Program-made: the position numbers and the translations under genes | Notes under the pieces: model-generated | What the model saw: the letters and a program-made list of their open reading frames with translations, nothing else | Told to the model about the DNA's origin: nothing | The model's database searches: none | Shown here: positions 52,360 through 61,884 of the stretch, piece by piece | How positions within the stretch are numbered: the stretch's first letter is position 1 | Layout of the letters: the number at the start of each line of letters is the position of its first letter | DNA from: Actinomadura sp. NAK00032 | GTDB taxonomy: Bacteria; Actinomycetota; Actinomycetes; Streptosporangiales; Streptosporangiaceae | Assembly: GCF_013364275.1 (NCBI RefSeq) | Contig: NZ_CP054932.1 | Coordinates: 3,286,001 to 3,350,000 of the forward strand | Reading direction: 5' to 3' | DNA length: 64,000 bases

Positions 52360-53538
52360 ATGCTGCGCTGGTTGACCGCGGGGGAGTCCCACGGCCCGGC
52401 CCTGACCGCGATCGTGGAGGGGCTGCCGGCCGGTGTGCGCGTGACCTCGGGGGACATCGCCGAGGAACTGCGCCGCCGCCGGCTCGGGCACGGGCGGGGC
52501 GCCCGGATGAAGTTCGAGCAGGACGAGGTGACGATCCTCGGCGGCGTCCGCCACGGGGTGACGCTCGGCGGGCCGGTCGCGATCGAGGTCGGCAACACCG
52601 AGTGGCCCAAATGGGAGACGGTCATGTCGGCCGACCCCGTCGACGCCGACGTGCTCGCCGCCCAGGCGCGCAACGCGCCGCTGTCGCAGCCCCGGCCCGG
52701 CCACGCCGACCTCGTCGGCATGCAGAAGTACGGCTTCGACGACGCCCGCCCCGTGCTGGAGCGGGCGAGCGCCCGGGAGACCGCCGCCCGCGTCGCGCTC
52801 GGCACCGTCGCCAAGGCGTTCCTCAAGCAGGCCCTCGGCGTGGACGTCCTCAGCCACGTGATCGCGCTCGGCGAGGTCGAGGCCCCCGCGGGCGTCCTGC
52901 CCGGGCCCGGCGACCTCGCCCGGGTGGACGAGAGCCCCGTCCGCTGCTTCGACGCCGACGCCTCCGCGGCGATGGTCGCGCACATCGACGAGACGAAGAA
53001 GGCCGGCGACACCCTCGGCGGCGTCGTCGAGGTCCTCGCCTACGGGCTGCCGCCCGGCCTCGGCAGCCACGTCCACTGGGACCGGCGGCTCGACTCGCGG
53101 CTCGCCGGGATCCTGATGGGCGTCCAGGCGATCAAGGGCGTGGAGCTCGGCGACGGGTTCACCACCGCCCGGCGCCCCGGTTCCCGCGCGCACGACGAGA
53201 TCGACGGCACCCCCGAGGGCGTCCGCCGCCGGACGAACCGCGCGGGCGGCGTCGAGGGCGGCATGACGACCGGCGAGGTGCTGCGGGTGCGTGCCGCGAT
53301 GAAGCCGATCTCGACCGTCCCCCGGCGCCTCGACACCATCGACGTCAAGACCGGCGGGCCCGCCAAGGCCATCAACCAGCGCAGCGACGTCACCGCCGTC
53401 CCGGCCGCCGGGGTCGTCGCCGAGGCGATGGTCGCGCTCGTCCTCGCCGACGCGGCGCTGGAGAAGTTCGGCGGCGACTCCGCCGCGGAGACCGCCCGCA
53501 ACCTGCGCGGCTACCTGTCCGCCCTGACGATCAAGTGA
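52360..53538 (+). CDS. aroC: chorismate synthase
   Basis: This 392-residue enzyme converts 5-enolpyruvylshikimate 3-phosphate to chorismate using reduced FMN. Signatures are '[21 protein letters not shown]' at the N-terminus, '[17 protein letters not shown]' , '[35 protein letters not shown]' and '[18 protein letters not shown]'. It is first in aroC-aroK-aroB-aroQ, transcribed from a leaderless promoter. Confidence 0.97.
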   Translation: MLRWLTAGESHGPALTAIVEGLPAGVRVTSGDIAEELRRRRLGHGRGARMKFEQDEVTILGGVRHGVTLGGPVAIEVGNTEWPKWETVMSADPVDADVLAAQARNAPLSQPRPGHADLVGMQKYGFDDARPVLERASARETAARVALGTVAKAFLKQALGVDVLSHVIALGEVEAPAGVLPGPGDLARVDESPVRCFDADASAAMVAHIDETKKAGDTLGGVVEVLAYGLPPGLGSHVHWDRRLDSRLAGILMGVQAIKGVELGDGFTTARRPGSRAHDEIDGTPEGVRRRTNRAGGVEGGMTTGEVLRVRAAMKPISTVPRRLDTIDVKTGGPAKAINQRSDVTAVPAAGVVAEAMVALVLADAALEKFGGDSAAETARNLRGYLSALTIK

Positions 53539-53546
53539 GCGGGACC

Positions 53547-54065
53547 ATGCGACCGAAGGCAGTCATCATCGGGCCGCCCGGCTCGGGCAAGACCACGATC
53601 GGCGGCGCGCTCGCCGCCCGGCTCGGCGTCGCGCTGCGCGACACCGACGCCGACGTCGAGGCCGCGGCGGGCAAGCCGATCGGCGAGATCTTCATCGACG
53701 ACGGCGAGGACCGCTTCCGCGAGCTGGAGCGCGCCGCCGTCGCGGCCGCCCTCGCCGAGCACCCGGGCGTCGTCGCGCTCGGCGGCGGCGCCGTCCTCGC
53801 CGCCGAGACCCAGGAGCTGCTCGCCGGGCACAGCGTCGTCTACCTGCGGGTCGGGCTGTCCGAGGCGATCAAGCGGGTCGGCCTCGCGTCCGCCCGCCCG
53901 CTGCTGGTGCTGAACCCGCGCAGCCAGATGCGCAAGCTCCTGGAGGAGCGCCTGCCGATCTACGAGCGCCTCGGCACCGTCACCGTCGACACCGACGGCC
54001 GCGAGCCCGCCGAGATCGTCGAAGAGATCGCCAAGGGCCTGGACACGGGCGGGGAGGGCGCGTGA
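53547..54065 (+). CDS. aroK: shikimate kinase
   Basis: This 172-residue enzyme phosphorylates shikimate at the 3-hydroxyl. Walker A is 'IGPPGSGKTTIGGALAARLG', followed by 'DTDADVEAAAGKPIGEIFIDDGEDRFRELE' (substrate-binding Asp and Arg) and 'ALGGGAVL'. An in-frame GTG at 53535 overlapping the aroC stop is an alternative start; the ATG gives the standard N-terminus. It overlaps aroB by 4 nt. Confidence 0.95.
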   Translation: MRPKAVIIGPPGSGKTTIGGALAARLGVALRDTDADVEAAAGKPIGEIFIDDGEDRFRELERAAVAAALAEHPGVVALGGGAVLAAETQELLAGHSVVYLRVGLSEAIKRVGLASARPLLVLNPRSQMRKLLEERLPIYERLGTVTVDTDGREPAEIVEEIAKGLDTGGEGA

Positions 54066-55135
54066 CGCCGGGGCGGGTGCACGTCGGCGGGGCCGACTCC
54101 TACGACGTCGTCATCGGGACCGGCGTCCTCGGCGAGCTGCCCGCGATGGTCGGCGACCGCGCCCGCACCGTCGCCGTCGTGCACGCCGAGGGGCTCCCGG
54201 AGATCGCCCGCCCGGTGTGCGGCGCCCTCGAACAGGCCGGGTACGCCGTCCACGCGCTGCCCGTCCCCGACGGCGAGGCCGCCAAGGAGGTCGGCGTCCT
54301 CGCCGGGCTCTGGTCGTCCTTCGCCCGGCTCGGCATGACCCGCACCGACGTCGTCGTCGGCGTCGGCGGCGGCGCCACCACCGACCTCGCCGGGTTCGCG
54401 GCGGCGTCGTGGCTGCGCGGGGTGCGGGCGGTGCTCGTCCCGACCACGCTGCTCGGCATGGTGGACGCGGCGGTCGGCGGCAAGACCGGCATCAACGTCC
54501 CCGAGGGCAAGAACCTCGTCGGCGCGTTCCACCCGCCCGCCGGCGTCCTGTGCGACCTCGCCACGCTGGTGACGATGCCGCACGAGGACTACATCAGCGG
54601 CCTCGCCGAGATCATCAAGGCCGGGTTCATCGCCGACACCGCGATCCTCGGCCTCGTCGAGGACGACCCGAAGGGCGCCGCGTCCCCGGACGGCCCGCAC
54701 ACCCGCGAGCTGGTCGAGCGGGCGGTCAGGGTCAAGGCCGACGTCGTCTCGGCCGACCTCAGGGAGAGCGGGCTCCGCGAGATCCTCAACTACGGCCACA
54801 CCCTCGCGCACGCCATCGAGAAGGCCGAGGAGTACCGGTTCCGGCACGGCCACGCCGTCGCGATCGGCATGGTCTACGCCGCCGAGCTCGCCCGCCTCGC
54901 CGGCCGGCTGCCCGCCGGCGCCGTCCAGCGGCACCGCGACGTCCTGGCCTCGGTCGGCCTGCCGGTCTCCTACGCCGCCGACTGGACCGGCCTGCGCGCC
55001 ACCATGGCCATCGACAAGAAGTCGCGCGGGACGACGCTCCGCTTCGTCGTCCTGGACGGCATCGGGCGGCCGGGCCGCCTCGAGGGCCCGGACGAGGACC
55101 TGCTCGCCGCCGCCTACCGGGAGATCACCCCATGA
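54062..55135 (+). CDS. aroB: 3-dehydroquinate synthase
   Basis: This 357-residue NAD- and metal-dependent enzyme of the shikimate pathway has 'GVGGGATTDLAGFAAASWLRGV', 'VPTTLLGMVDAAVGGKTGINVPEGKNLVGAFHPPAGV', and zinc-ligand region 'ILNYGHTLAHAIEKAEEYRFRHGHAVAIGM'. It is the genuine AroB type rather than an aminoDHQ synthase, as far as motifs tell. It overlaps both neighbours by 4 nt. Confidence 0.96.
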   Translation: MTPGRVHVGGADSYDVVIGTGVLGELPAMVGDRARTVAVVHAEGLPEIARPVCGALEQAGYAVHALPVPDGEAAKEVGVLAGLWSSFARLGMTRTDVVVGVGGGATTDLAGFAAASWLRGVRAVLVPTTLLGMVDAAVGGKTGINVPEGKNLVGAFHPPAGVLCDLATLVTMPHEDYISGLAEIIKAGFIADTAILGLVEDDPKGAASPDGPHTRELVERAVRVKADVVSADLRESGLREILNYGHTLAHAIEKAEEYRFRHGHAVAIGMVYAAELARLAGRLPAGAVQRHRDVLASVGLPVSYAADWTGLRATMAIDKKSRGTTLRFVVLDGIGRPGRLEGPDEDLLAAAYREITP

Positions 55136-55575
55136 CCCGCGTGCTCGTCCTGAACGGCCCGAACCTGCGCCGCCTCGGCGTCCGCGAGCCCGACACCTAC
55201 GGCACGACGAGCTTCGACGACCTCGCCGCCCTGTGCCGCGACACCGGCCGCCGCCTCGACCTGAGCGTGGAGTTCCGGCAGACCGACGACGAGGCCGAGC
55301 TGGTCCACTGGGTGCACGAGGCCGCCGACGAGCGCGTCCCGATCGTGCTGAACCCGGCCGCGTTCACGCACTACTCCTACTCGCTGCGCGACGCCCTCGC
55401 CCAGCGCACGGCGCCGCTCATCGAGGTCCACATCACCAACCCGGCGACGCGCGAGGAGTTCCGCCACACCTCGGTCGTCGCCGGCGTCGCCACCGGCACC
55501 ATCGCCGGGTTCGGCCCCATGTCCTACGTCCTGGCCCTCCAGGCCGTGGCCGAACTCGTCGCCGAGAGCTCCTGA
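55132..55575 (+). CDS. aroQ: type II 3-dehydroquinate dehydratase
   Basis: This 147-residue dehydratase has 'VLVLNGPNLRRLGVREPDTYG' with the catalytic Tyr, 'LNPAAFTHYSYSLRDAL', 'IEVHITNPATREEFRHTSVVAGVATGTIAGFG' with the catalytic His and Arg. It makes 3-dehydroshikimate. It is the last gene of the four-gene operon and is convergent with the TetR gene. Confidence 0.96.
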   Translation: MTRVLVLNGPNLRRLGVREPDTYGTTSFDDLAALCRDTGRRLDLSVEFRQTDDEAELVHWVHEAADERVPIVLNPAAFTHYSYSLRDALAQRTAPLIEVHITNPATREEFRHTSVVAGVATGTIAGFGPMSYVLALQAVAELVAESS

Positions 55576-55593
55576 CCCGGCCGGAGGGCGCCG

Positions 55594-56169
55594 TCAGTCC
55601 TCCGTGACCGCCTGCCTGGTCATCTCCTTGAGCTCGGCGACCACGTCGTCCAGCGGGGCCACGTCGCGGTGGGCGCGGCACAGGATGGTGGCCCCCTCGA
55701 CGGCGGCGACGATGAGGCGGGCCAGCCGCGCGGCGCGCTCGTCGGGGACGCCGGCGTTGCCGAGGCCCGTGGCGAGGGTGTCCTGCCAGCGGCCGAACAC
55801 CGCCGCGGCCGCCTTCGCGAGCTGCGGGGCGTCGTCGTGGGCCTCCACGGTGACCGCGACGACGGGGCAGCCCGCGCGGAACTCGCTCTTGACCAGGACC
55901 TGCCGCCACCAGCCGACGAAGGCGTCCACGGCGGACGCGGCGTCGCCGCCCTCCGTCGCGGCGAGGATGCCGGCGTTGAGGAACTCGCCGGCGTAGCGGA
56001 CGGCCTCCTCGGCGAGCTGCGCCTTGCCGTCCGGGAAGTGGTGGTAGATCGACCCGCGCGGGGCGCCGCTGTGCGCGATGACGTCGCGGAACCCGGTGCC
56101 GCTGTAGCCGCGCTCGCGGAAGAGGTAGGCGGCGCTGCGCACCATGCGTTCCCGGCTGTCGGTCCCCAT
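55594..56169 (-). CDS. TetR-family regulator (LmrA/YxaF-like)
   Basis: This 191-residue regulator has the helix-turn-helix 'MVRSAAYLFRERGYSGTGFRDVIAHSGAPRGSIYHHFPDGKAQLAEEAVRYAG', the LmrA/YxaF group signature, and a helical C-terminal domain with 'GWWRQVLVKSEFRAGCPVVAVTVEA'. It is divergent from the PaaI thioesterase gene with three operator-like dyads between, so it probably represses both. Confidence 0.9.
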   Translation of the reverse strand: MGTDSRERMVRSAAYLFRERGYSGTGFRDVIAHSGAPRGSIYHHFPDGKAQLAEEAVRYAGEFLNAGILAATEGGDAASAVDAFVGWWRQVLVKSEFRAGCPVVAVTVEAHDDAPQLAKAAAAVFGRWQDTLATGLGNAGVPDERAARLARLIVAAVEGATILCRAHRDVAPLDDVVAELKEMTRQAVTED

Positions 56170-56178
56170 GGCTCGATT

Positions 56179-56252
56179 ATGACATTCATCATATGGTGCT
56201 CGCGTTGCCCATGACGGACGTCATAGAACATGGTTCCTATGACGGACGTCCT
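56179..56252. promoter_or_regulatory. operator cluster between the TetR and PaaI genes
   Basis: ATGACG-GA-CGTCAT (56211-56224) has perfect arms; a near copy ATGACGGACGTCCT lies at 56239-56252, 28 bp downstream; TATGA/TCATA (56179-56193) is a third dyad next to the TetR start. These are the likely TetR binding sites. Confidence 0.65.
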
Positions 56253-56266
56253 ACCGAGGGAGCGGG

Positions 56267-56713
56267 ATGGAGAGCACGGCGGGCCTTGAGCAGCTGAAGG
56301 AGCTGCTCACCATGGGCGCGGAGAAGGGATACGGCATCGGGGCGCTGCTCGGCATGACCGCCGAGAGCCTGGAACCCGGACGGGTCGTGTTCGCCCTCAC
56401 GCCCCGCACCGACTTCAGCAACCCCCTCGGGACGGTGCACGGCGGCATCATGTCGACGCTGCTCGACTCGGCGATGGGGTGCGCGGTGCACACGTCGCTG
56501 CCGGAGGGCGCGAGCTACACGACGCTGGAGCTCAAGGTGAACTTCGTGCGGGCGGTGCCGCTGGAGGGCGGCCGGCTGGTGTGCGAGGGGACGGCCGTCC
56601 ACGTCGGGCGCAAGGTCGCGACGGCCGAGGGGCGCATCACCAACGCCGACGGCAAGCTCGTCGCGCACGGCACGACGACCTGCATGGTCCTCCCCGCGGC
56701 TACCCGCGAGTAG
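56267..56713 (+). CDS. PaaI-family acyl-CoA thioesterase
   Basis: This 148-residue hotdog-fold protein has 'NPLGTVHGGIMSTLLDSAMGCAVHTSLPEGASYTTLELKVNFVRAV', in which the HGG loop and following Asp form the thioesterase site. It hydrolyses acyl- or aryl-CoA. GAGGGAGCGGG precedes the ATG. It is under the divergent TetR operator, and an enoyl-CoA hydratase gene follows 32 nt later, so a fatty or aromatic acid catabolic role is likely. Confidence 0.9.
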   Translation: MESTAGLEQLKELLTMGAEKGYGIGALLGMTAESLEPGRVVFALTPRTDFSNPLGTVHGGIMSTLLDSAMGCAVHTSLPEGASYTTLELKVNFVRAVPLEGGRLVCEGTAVHVGRKVATAEGRITNADGKLVAHGTTTCMVLPAATRE

Positions 56714-56745
56714 GGTTCGCTCAGGCACGGATGAAGGAGAGCCAC

Positions 56746-57411
56746 GTGATCGACCTCCAGCGCGACGGAGACGTGTACGTCCTGCGGTTCGACGCCGGCG
56801 AGAACCGGTTCAGCCCCGACTTCCTCGGCGCCGTCGAGGACGCGCTCGACACGGTGGCGAAGAACGACGGGCCGGGCGCCCTGGTCACCGTCGGCAGCGG
56901 CAAGTTCTACTCCAACGGCCTCGACCTGGAGTGGCTCGGCGCCAACCAGGACAGGTTCGAGGAGTACCTCGGGCGCGTCCACGGCGTGTTCGCCCGCGTC
57001 CTGGAGCTGCCGATGCCGACGTTCGCGGCGGTCAACGGGCACGCGTTCGCCGGTGGCGCGATGCTCGCGCTCTGCCACGACACCGTGGTCATGCGCACCG
57101 ACCGCGGCTACTTCTGCCTGCCCGAGGTCGACCTCGGCATGAGCTTCACGCCCGGCATGAACGCCCTGCTGAAGGAGCGGCTGCCGACGGCCACCGCGCA
57201 CGAGGCCATGCTCACCGGGCGCCGCTACACCGCGGAGCAGGCGCGGGAGGCCGGGATCGTCCAGCGGACCGCCGCCGAGGACGAGGTCCTGCCCGCGGCC
57301 GTCGAGCTGGCGGCGTCGGCGGCGGGCCGGGGCGGCGGGACGGTCGCCAGGATCCGCGCCGACCTGTACCGGCCGGTGCTGGACGCGCTGCACGGTCCCG
57401 CGCTGCCCTGA
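56746..57411 (+). CDS. enoyl-CoA hydratase/isomerase family protein
   Basis: This 221-residue crotonase-fold protein has 'GSGKFYSNGLDLEWL' (oxyanion-hole segment) and 'PTFAAVNGHAFAGGAMLALCHDTVVM', followed by 'YFCLPEVDLGMSFTPGMNALL' where the acid/base residues usually lie. At 221 residues it is shorter than typical hydratases and resembles the Delta3,Delta2-enoyl-CoA isomerase group. GTG 56746 is preferred because AAGGAG precedes it by 6 nt; an upstream ATG at 56731 precedes that site. Confidence 0.87.
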   Translation: MIDLQRDGDVYVLRFDAGENRFSPDFLGAVEDALDTVAKNDGPGALVTVGSGKFYSNGLDLEWLGANQDRFEEYLGRVHGVFARVLELPMPTFAAVNGHAFAGGAMLALCHDTVVMRTDRGYFCLPEVDLGMSFTPGMNALLKERLPTATAHEAMLTGRRYTAEQAREAGIVQRTAAEDEVLPAAVELAASAAGRGGGTVARIRADLYRPVLDALHGPALP

Positions 57412-57427
57412 CCGGCGGCCGGCGGGA

Positions 57428-57455
57428 TAGGTTACGTTCGACTGGAATCGGATTC
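57428..57455 (+). promoter_or_regulatory. promoter and dyad before the LLM monooxygenase gene
   Basis: TAGGTT (57428-57433) is a -10 candidate; GAATC-G-GATTC (57445-57455) is a perfect dyad just after the expected start. AGGGAGG then precedes the ATG. Confidence 0.4.
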
Positions 57456-57473
57456 GGTTAGGGAGGATGCCTG

Positions 57474-58520
57474 ATGCGCATCGGGATGGCGCTCAGCTAC
57501 TCGGGCGGTTTCAAGGAGACCGTCGAGGAGCTGGCCGACTACGAGAAGGCCGGTCTCGACATCGTCTATATCGCGGAGGCCTACAGCTTCGACGCGGTGA
57601 GCCAGATGGGCTACATCGCCGCCAGGACCGAGCGGCTGGAGATCGCCTCCGGCATCCTCAACATCTACTCGCGCACGCCGACGGCGATGGCGCAGACCGC
57701 CGCCGGCCTGGACTACGTCTCCGACGGCCGGTTCACGCTCGGCATCGGCGCGTCCGGGCCGCAGGTCATCGAGGGCTTCCACGGCGTCCCCTACACCGCG
57801 CCGCTCGGCCGCACCCGCGAGGTCATCGAGATCTGCCGCAAGGTCTGGCGGCGCGAGCGGCTCCAGTACGAGGGCAGGCACTACACGCTGCCGCTGCCCG
57901 CCGACCAGGGCACCGGCCTCGGCAAGCCGCTGAAGCTCATCAACCACCCGGTGCGCGCCGACATCCCGATCCTGGTCGCCGCGATCGGCCCGAAGAACGT
58001 CGAGCAGACCGCCGAGATCGCCAACGGCTGGGAGCCGATCTTCTACATGCCGGAGAAGGCCGCGGACGTGTGGGGCGCCTCCCTCGCCGCGGGCAAGGCC
58101 CGCCGCGACCCCGCGCTCGGCGAGCTGGACGTGGTCGGCCAGGCCGCGCTCGCCATCGGCGACGACGTGCGGGGCTACCTGGAGTTCGGCCGCCCGATGG
58201 CGGCGCTCTACATCGGCGGCATGGGAGCCAAGGGCAAGAACTTCTACAACGACCTCGCCCGCCGGTACGGCTTCGAGAAGGAGGCCGAGGAGATCCAGGA
58301 CCTGTACCTGGACGGCAAGAAGGACGAGGCCGCCGCGAAGGTCCCGCAGGAGCTGCTGGAGAAGATGTCCCTCATCGGCTCCGAGGGGCACGTCCGCGAG
58401 CGGCTCGCCGCGATGAAGGAGTCCGGGATCACGACGCTGAACGTGTCCCCGATCGCCGGCGACCACAAGGGCCGGCTCGCCCTGATCGAGAAGGTCAAGG
58501 AGATGGCCGCCGAGGTGTGA
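57474..58520 (+). CDS. LLM-class F420/flavin-dependent oxidoreductase
   Basis: This 348-residue luciferase-like TIM-barrel protein has 'GMALSYSGGFKETVEELADYEKAGLDIVYIAEAYSFDAVSQMGYIAARTERLEIASGILNIYSRTPTAMAQTAAGLDYVSDGRFTLGIGASGPQVIEGFHGVPY', a signature of actinobacterial F420-dependent LLM enzymes (MER/FGD-like). It uses reduced F420 or FMN for hydride transfer or oxygenation; the substrate is unknown. The start is set by AGGGAGG. Confidence 0.92.
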   Translation: MRIGMALSYSGGFKETVEELADYEKAGLDIVYIAEAYSFDAVSQMGYIAARTERLEIASGILNIYSRTPTAMAQTAAGLDYVSDGRFTLGIGASGPQVIEGFHGVPYTAPLGRTREVIEICRKVWRRERLQYEGRHYTLPLPADQGTGLGKPLKLINHPVRADIPILVAAIGPKNVEQTAEIANGWEPIFYMPEKAADVWGASLAAGKARRDPALGELDVVGQAALAIGDDVRGYLEFGRPMAALYIGGMGAKGKNFYNDLARRYGFEKEAEEIQDLYLDGKKDEAAAKVPQELLEKMSLIGSEGHVRERLAAMKESGITTLNVSPIAGDHKGRLALIEKVKEMAAEV

Positions 58521-58572
58521 GCGGCGGGGTGTGAGCGGCGGGGCGGGCCGGCACCGGCCCGCCCCCGCGCCG

Positions 58573-60051
58573 TCACAGCGCCGCGTGGACCTCCCTGGCG
58601 ACGCGCTCGCCGGAGCGGACCGCGCCGTCCATGTAGCCCGTCCAGTAGTCGGACGTCTCGGTGCCCGCCCAGTGGATCCGGCCGCACGGGGCGCGCAGCG
58701 CCGGGCCGAACGCGGTCAGCGCGCCGGGCGGCGCGATGCCGACCGGGCCGCCGCCGCTCCACATCTCGTTGTCCCAGCGCTGGAACGCCGTGATCCGCGG
58801 GCTCGCGGCCTTGTCACCGAACAGCGTGGTGAACGACGCGAGCCCCGCCGCCCGGACCTCGTCGGCGGACGCGCCGTCCAGCCTGCGGATGTTCGCCTGG
58901 TTCATGAAGCCCATCAGGATGCCGCGCGACCCGTCCGGCGGGCTGTTGTCGAAGGTCGCGTCGATGGCGCCGCTGTCGGCGACGGCCTGCCCGGTGAGGC
59001 CGTCCGCCCGCCAGAACGGCGTGTCGTAGACGCCGACGAACTTGGCGATCGACCCCATCGGGTAGCGCTGCATGAGCTGCGCCCTGCTCGCGGGCAGCCC
59101 CGGCGAGTAGTCGATCCTCCCGGCGATCGCGGGTGACATCGCGACGACGACCCGCTTCGCCGACACCGTGATCCCGTCCGCGGTGACGGTGACGCCGTCC
59201 GCGCCGGTCGCGATCGACCGCACCGGCGCGTTGTAGCGGACGATGTCGCCGAGCTTCGCCGCCAGCCGGACCGGCACCTCCTGCGACCCGCCGACGAACC
59301 GCGACTCCTGCGCGCCGTCCTTGGTGTTGATCAGCCGGTCGACCGTCCCGGGGGTGCTCTCGTTGCCCGCCGAGGCCGCGTAGTTCAGCAGGTACAGCAG
59401 CGAGATCTCCTGCGAGCGCATCGACAGCGTCGAGGAGGCGAACGCGTCCATCAGGAACCGGGCGCCGCTGCTCAGCGAGTTGGACCGCGACCAGGTGTAG
59501 AAGGTCTGCGCGTCCCACTCCTCGGCCCTCGCCGCCTTCCACGGCTCGCCGACCGGGATGTCCTTGATCATGCCGCCGAGCTTGAGCAGCGCCAGCTCCA
59601 GGTCGATCACGCCCCAGTCCGGCGGGACCGCGCCGAGCAGGCCGTCGGTGGCGTACAGGGACCGCTTGCCGTCGCGGTAGTAGACGTTCTTGCCCTCGTT
59701 GTAGGTCTTGAAGGTCGCGACGCCCATGTCCTTGGCCAGCGCGGCGATGCGGTCCTGCGTCGGGCCGATGAACTCGGCGCCGCCCTCGCTGGTGGTGCCG
59801 TCGCCGAGCGGCAGCCCGTACACGCGCCCGCCGGGGCGCTCGCGGGCCTCCAGGACGAGCACGGACCGGCCGGCGGCGGCCAGGTCGCGCGCGGCGGTGA
59901 GACCGGACAGGCCGGCCCCGACGATCACCACGTCGGTGCTGACGGGCGCGGTGCGGGCGGCGGCGGACGGCGCCGCGGCGGCGGAGGCGACGGCGCCGGC
60001 CGCGGTGAGCGCGCCCGTGCCGAGCAGTCTGCGGCGGCTGACTCGGGTCAA
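58573..60051 (-). CDS. Tat-exported flavin monoamine oxidase family protein
   Basis: This 492-residue protein begins with a twin-arginine signal (SRRRLLGTGALTAAGAVASA). The FAD site is 'DVVIVGAGLSGLTAARDLAAAGRSVLVLEARERPGGRVYG', and the C-terminal FAD block is 'GRIHWAGTETSDYWTGYMDGAVRSGERVA'. Covalent-FAD Cys is absent (the segment reads 'WSGGGPVGIAPPG'), so FAD is non-covalent. It probably oxidises an amine outside the membrane. A TTG start at 60051 is used, supported by GGAGGG at 6 nt. Confidence 0.9.
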   Translation of the reverse strand: MTRVSRRRLLGTGALTAAGAVASAAAAPSAAARTAPVSTDVVIVGAGLSGLTAARDLAAAGRSVLVLEARERPGGRVYGLPLGDGTTSEGGAEFIGPTQDRIAALAKDMGVATFKTYNEGKNVYYRDGKRSLYATDGLLGAVPPDWGVIDLELALLKLGGMIKDIPVGEPWKAARAEEWDAQTFYTWSRSNSLSSGARFLMDAFASSTLSMRSQEISLLYLLNYAASAGNESTPGTVDRLINTKDGAQESRFVGGSQEVPVRLAAKLGDIVRYNAPVRSIATGADGVTVTADGITVSAKRVVVAMSPAIAGRIDYSPGLPASRAQLMQRYPMGSIAKFVGVYDTPFWRADGLTGQAVADSGAIDATFDNSPPDGSRGILMGFMNQANIRRLDGASADEVRAAGLASFTTLFGDKAASPRITAFQRWDNEMWSGGGPVGIAPPGALTAFGPALRAPCGRIHWAGTETSDYWTGYMDGAVRSGERVAREVHAAL

Positions 60052-60188
60052 GGGGATCCCTCCTGGGGGAAGACCAGAAGCGGGGGACGGAAGATCACAC
60101 GGCAGCTCACGCTAGGCCGGACCTCGACCCGAAGTCGAGGGTTCTTCATGTTTCGTGACCGCGTCGAGACGGCCTCCCGGCGATCATC

Positions 60189-60194
60189 TAGAGT
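60189..60194 (+). promoter_or_regulatory. -10 box for leaderless Xaa-Pro peptidase mRNA
   Basis: TAGAGT lies exactly 7 nt before ATG 60202 with no Shine-Dalgarno. Confidence 0.6.
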
Positions 60195-60201
60195 CCTGGC
60201 C

Positions 60202-61293
60202 ATGGGGGAGACGCACATCGCGCGGCGCCGCCGGCTCGCCGCGCTCGCCGCCGACCGCGGCCTGGCCGCCGCGCTGGTGACCCGGCTCGTCAACGTCCGC
60301 TACCTGACCGGCCTCGACAGCTCGCGCGCGGCGCTGCTCGTCCCGGCGGACGGCGCGGCCGTCCTCGCGACCGACGTCCGGTACGCCGGCATGGCCGCCG
60401 AGGTCTGCCCGGACCTGCCGGTCGTCGTCGACCGGCAGGTCGCCGCCGCGCTGATCAAGCGGGCCGCCGCGGACGGCCACGGCCGGCTCGGCTTCGAGGC
60501 CCACGACATCACCGTCGAGCAGCACACCGCCCTCCGCGAGGAGGCCGGCAAGCTCGACTCGCCGGTCGAACTCGCGCCGCTCGGCCACCTCGTCGAGGAA
60601 CTGCGCATGGTCAAGGACGAGGAGGAGATCGGCCTCCTGCGCGAGGCGTGCGCCATCACCGACCGCGCCTTCGAGGCCGTCCTCCCCGAGATCCGCGCCG
60701 GCGTCACCGAGCGGGCCGTCGCGATCGCCCTCGAACGGGCCATGGTCGACCTCGGCGCCGAGCGCCCCGCGTTCGAGTCGATCATCGCGTCCGGGCCGAA
60801 CGGCGCCGTCCCGCACCACCACCCCGGCGGCCGCGAACTCCAGGCCGGCGACCTCGTCACCATGGACTTCGGCGCCCTCTACGGCGGCTACCACGCCGAC
60901 ATGACCCGCACCGTCGCGATCGGCGAGCCCGCCGGCTGGCAGCGCGACCTCTACGACCTCGTCCATCAGGCGCAGCGGGCCGGGATCGCCGCCGCCGCAC
61001 CCGGCGCGGACACCAAGGACGTCGACGCCGCCGCCCGCCAGATCATCGCGGACGCGGGCCACGGCGAGGCGTTCGGCCACGGCCTCGGGCACGGCGTCGG
61101 CCTGGAGATCCACGAAGCGCCGCTCATGGGGTACGACCAAACCGGTAAACTGCTGGACCGGGTTCCGATCACCGCGGAGCCGGGGGTCTACCTCGCGGGC
61201 CGGGGCGGGGTCCGCATCGAGGACACGTTGGTGGTCCGGGCGGACGGCCCCGAGCTCCTCACCACAACGACGAAGGACCTGCTCGTCCTGTAG
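60202..61293 (+). CDS. pepQ: M24-family Xaa-Pro aminopeptidase
   Basis: This 363-residue metallopeptidase has an N-terminal creatinase-like domain and a C-terminal pita-bread domain. Metal ligands are visible in '[23 protein letters not shown]' (two Asp), '[17 protein letters not shown]' (His), 'ITAEPGVYL' (Glu) and '[11 protein letters not shown]' (Glu). It sits just upstream of efp as in many actinobacteria and removes N-terminal residues preceding proline. Confidence 0.93.
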   Translation: MGETHIARRRRLAALAADRGLAAALVTRLVNVRYLTGLDSSRAALLVPADGAAVLATDVRYAGMAAEVCPDLPVVVDRQVAAALIKRAAADGHGRLGFEAHDITVEQHTALREEAGKLDSPVELAPLGHLVEELRMVKDEEEIGLLREACAITDRAFEAVLPEIRAGVTERAVAIALERAMVDLGAERPAFESIIASGPNGAVPHHHPGGRELQAGDLVTMDFGALYGGYHADMTRTVAIGEPAGWQRDLYDLVHQAQRAGIAAAAPGADTKDVDAAARQIIADAGHGEAFGHGLGHGVGLEIHEAPLMGYDQTGKLLDRVPITAEPGVYLAGRGGVRIEDTLVVRADGPELLTTTTKDLLVL

Positions 61294-61325
61294 GCGCGCG
61301 GGTCCGCGACCGGGAGAAACAGCCA

Positions 61326-61883
61326 GTGGCGACGACGAACGACCTGAAGAACGGCATGACGCTGAACCTCGACGGCCAGCTCTGGACCGTCCTGGAGTTC
61401 CAGCACGTCAAGCCAGGCAAGGGCGGCGCGTTCGTCCGCACCAAGCTCAAGAACGTGCTGTCCGGGAAGGTCGTCGACAAGACCTTCAACGCCGGCACCA
61501 AGGTCGAGGTGGCGAGCGTCGACAAGCGGGAGATGCAGTACCTCTACCGCGAGGGCGAGGACTTCGTCTTCATGGACACCGAGACCTACGACCAGCCGCA
61601 CATCCCCGCGGCCGTCGTCGGCACCGCCGCGGACTACCTGCTCCCCGAGCAGAACGCCGTGATCGCCTTCAACAACGAGAACCCGCTCTACGTCGAGCTG
61701 CCCGCCGCCGTCGTGCTGCAGATCACCGAGACCGAGCCCGGCCTGCAGGGAGACCGCTCCACCGGCGGCAGCAAGCCCGCCACCCTGGAGACCGGCGCCC
61801 AGATCCAGGTCCCGCTGTTCATCACCACCGGCGAGAAGGTCAAGGTCGACACCCGCTCCGGCGAGTACCTCGGCCGCGCCTGA
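61326..61883 (+). CDS. efp: elongation factor P
   Basis: This 185-residue protein relieves ribosome stalling at polyproline. It has the KOW-like first domain '[38 protein letters not shown]', where the modification-site Lys region 'PGKGGA' is present, and the C-terminal '[24 protein letters not shown]'. GTG 61326 with GGGAG upstream. nusB follows at 2 nt. Confidence 0.97.
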   Translation: MATTNDLKNGMTLNLDGQLWTVLEFQHVKPGKGGAFVRTKLKNVLSGKVVDKTFNAGTKVEVASVDKREMQYLYREGEDFVFMDTETYDQPHIPAAVVGTAADYLLPEQNAVIAFNNENPLYVELPAAVVLQITETEPGLQGDRSTGGSKPATLETGAQIQVPLFITTGEKVKVDTRSGEYLGRA

Positions 61884-61884
61884 G

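Noticed and set aside
54062..55135. AminoDHQ synthase (AHBA pathway) reading of aroB, given the AHBA-synthase-like aminotransferase nearby
   Set aside because: It sits in a standard aroC-aroK-aroB-aroQ operon separated from the biosynthetic cluster by an opposite-strand gene; motifs are those of ordinary AroB.
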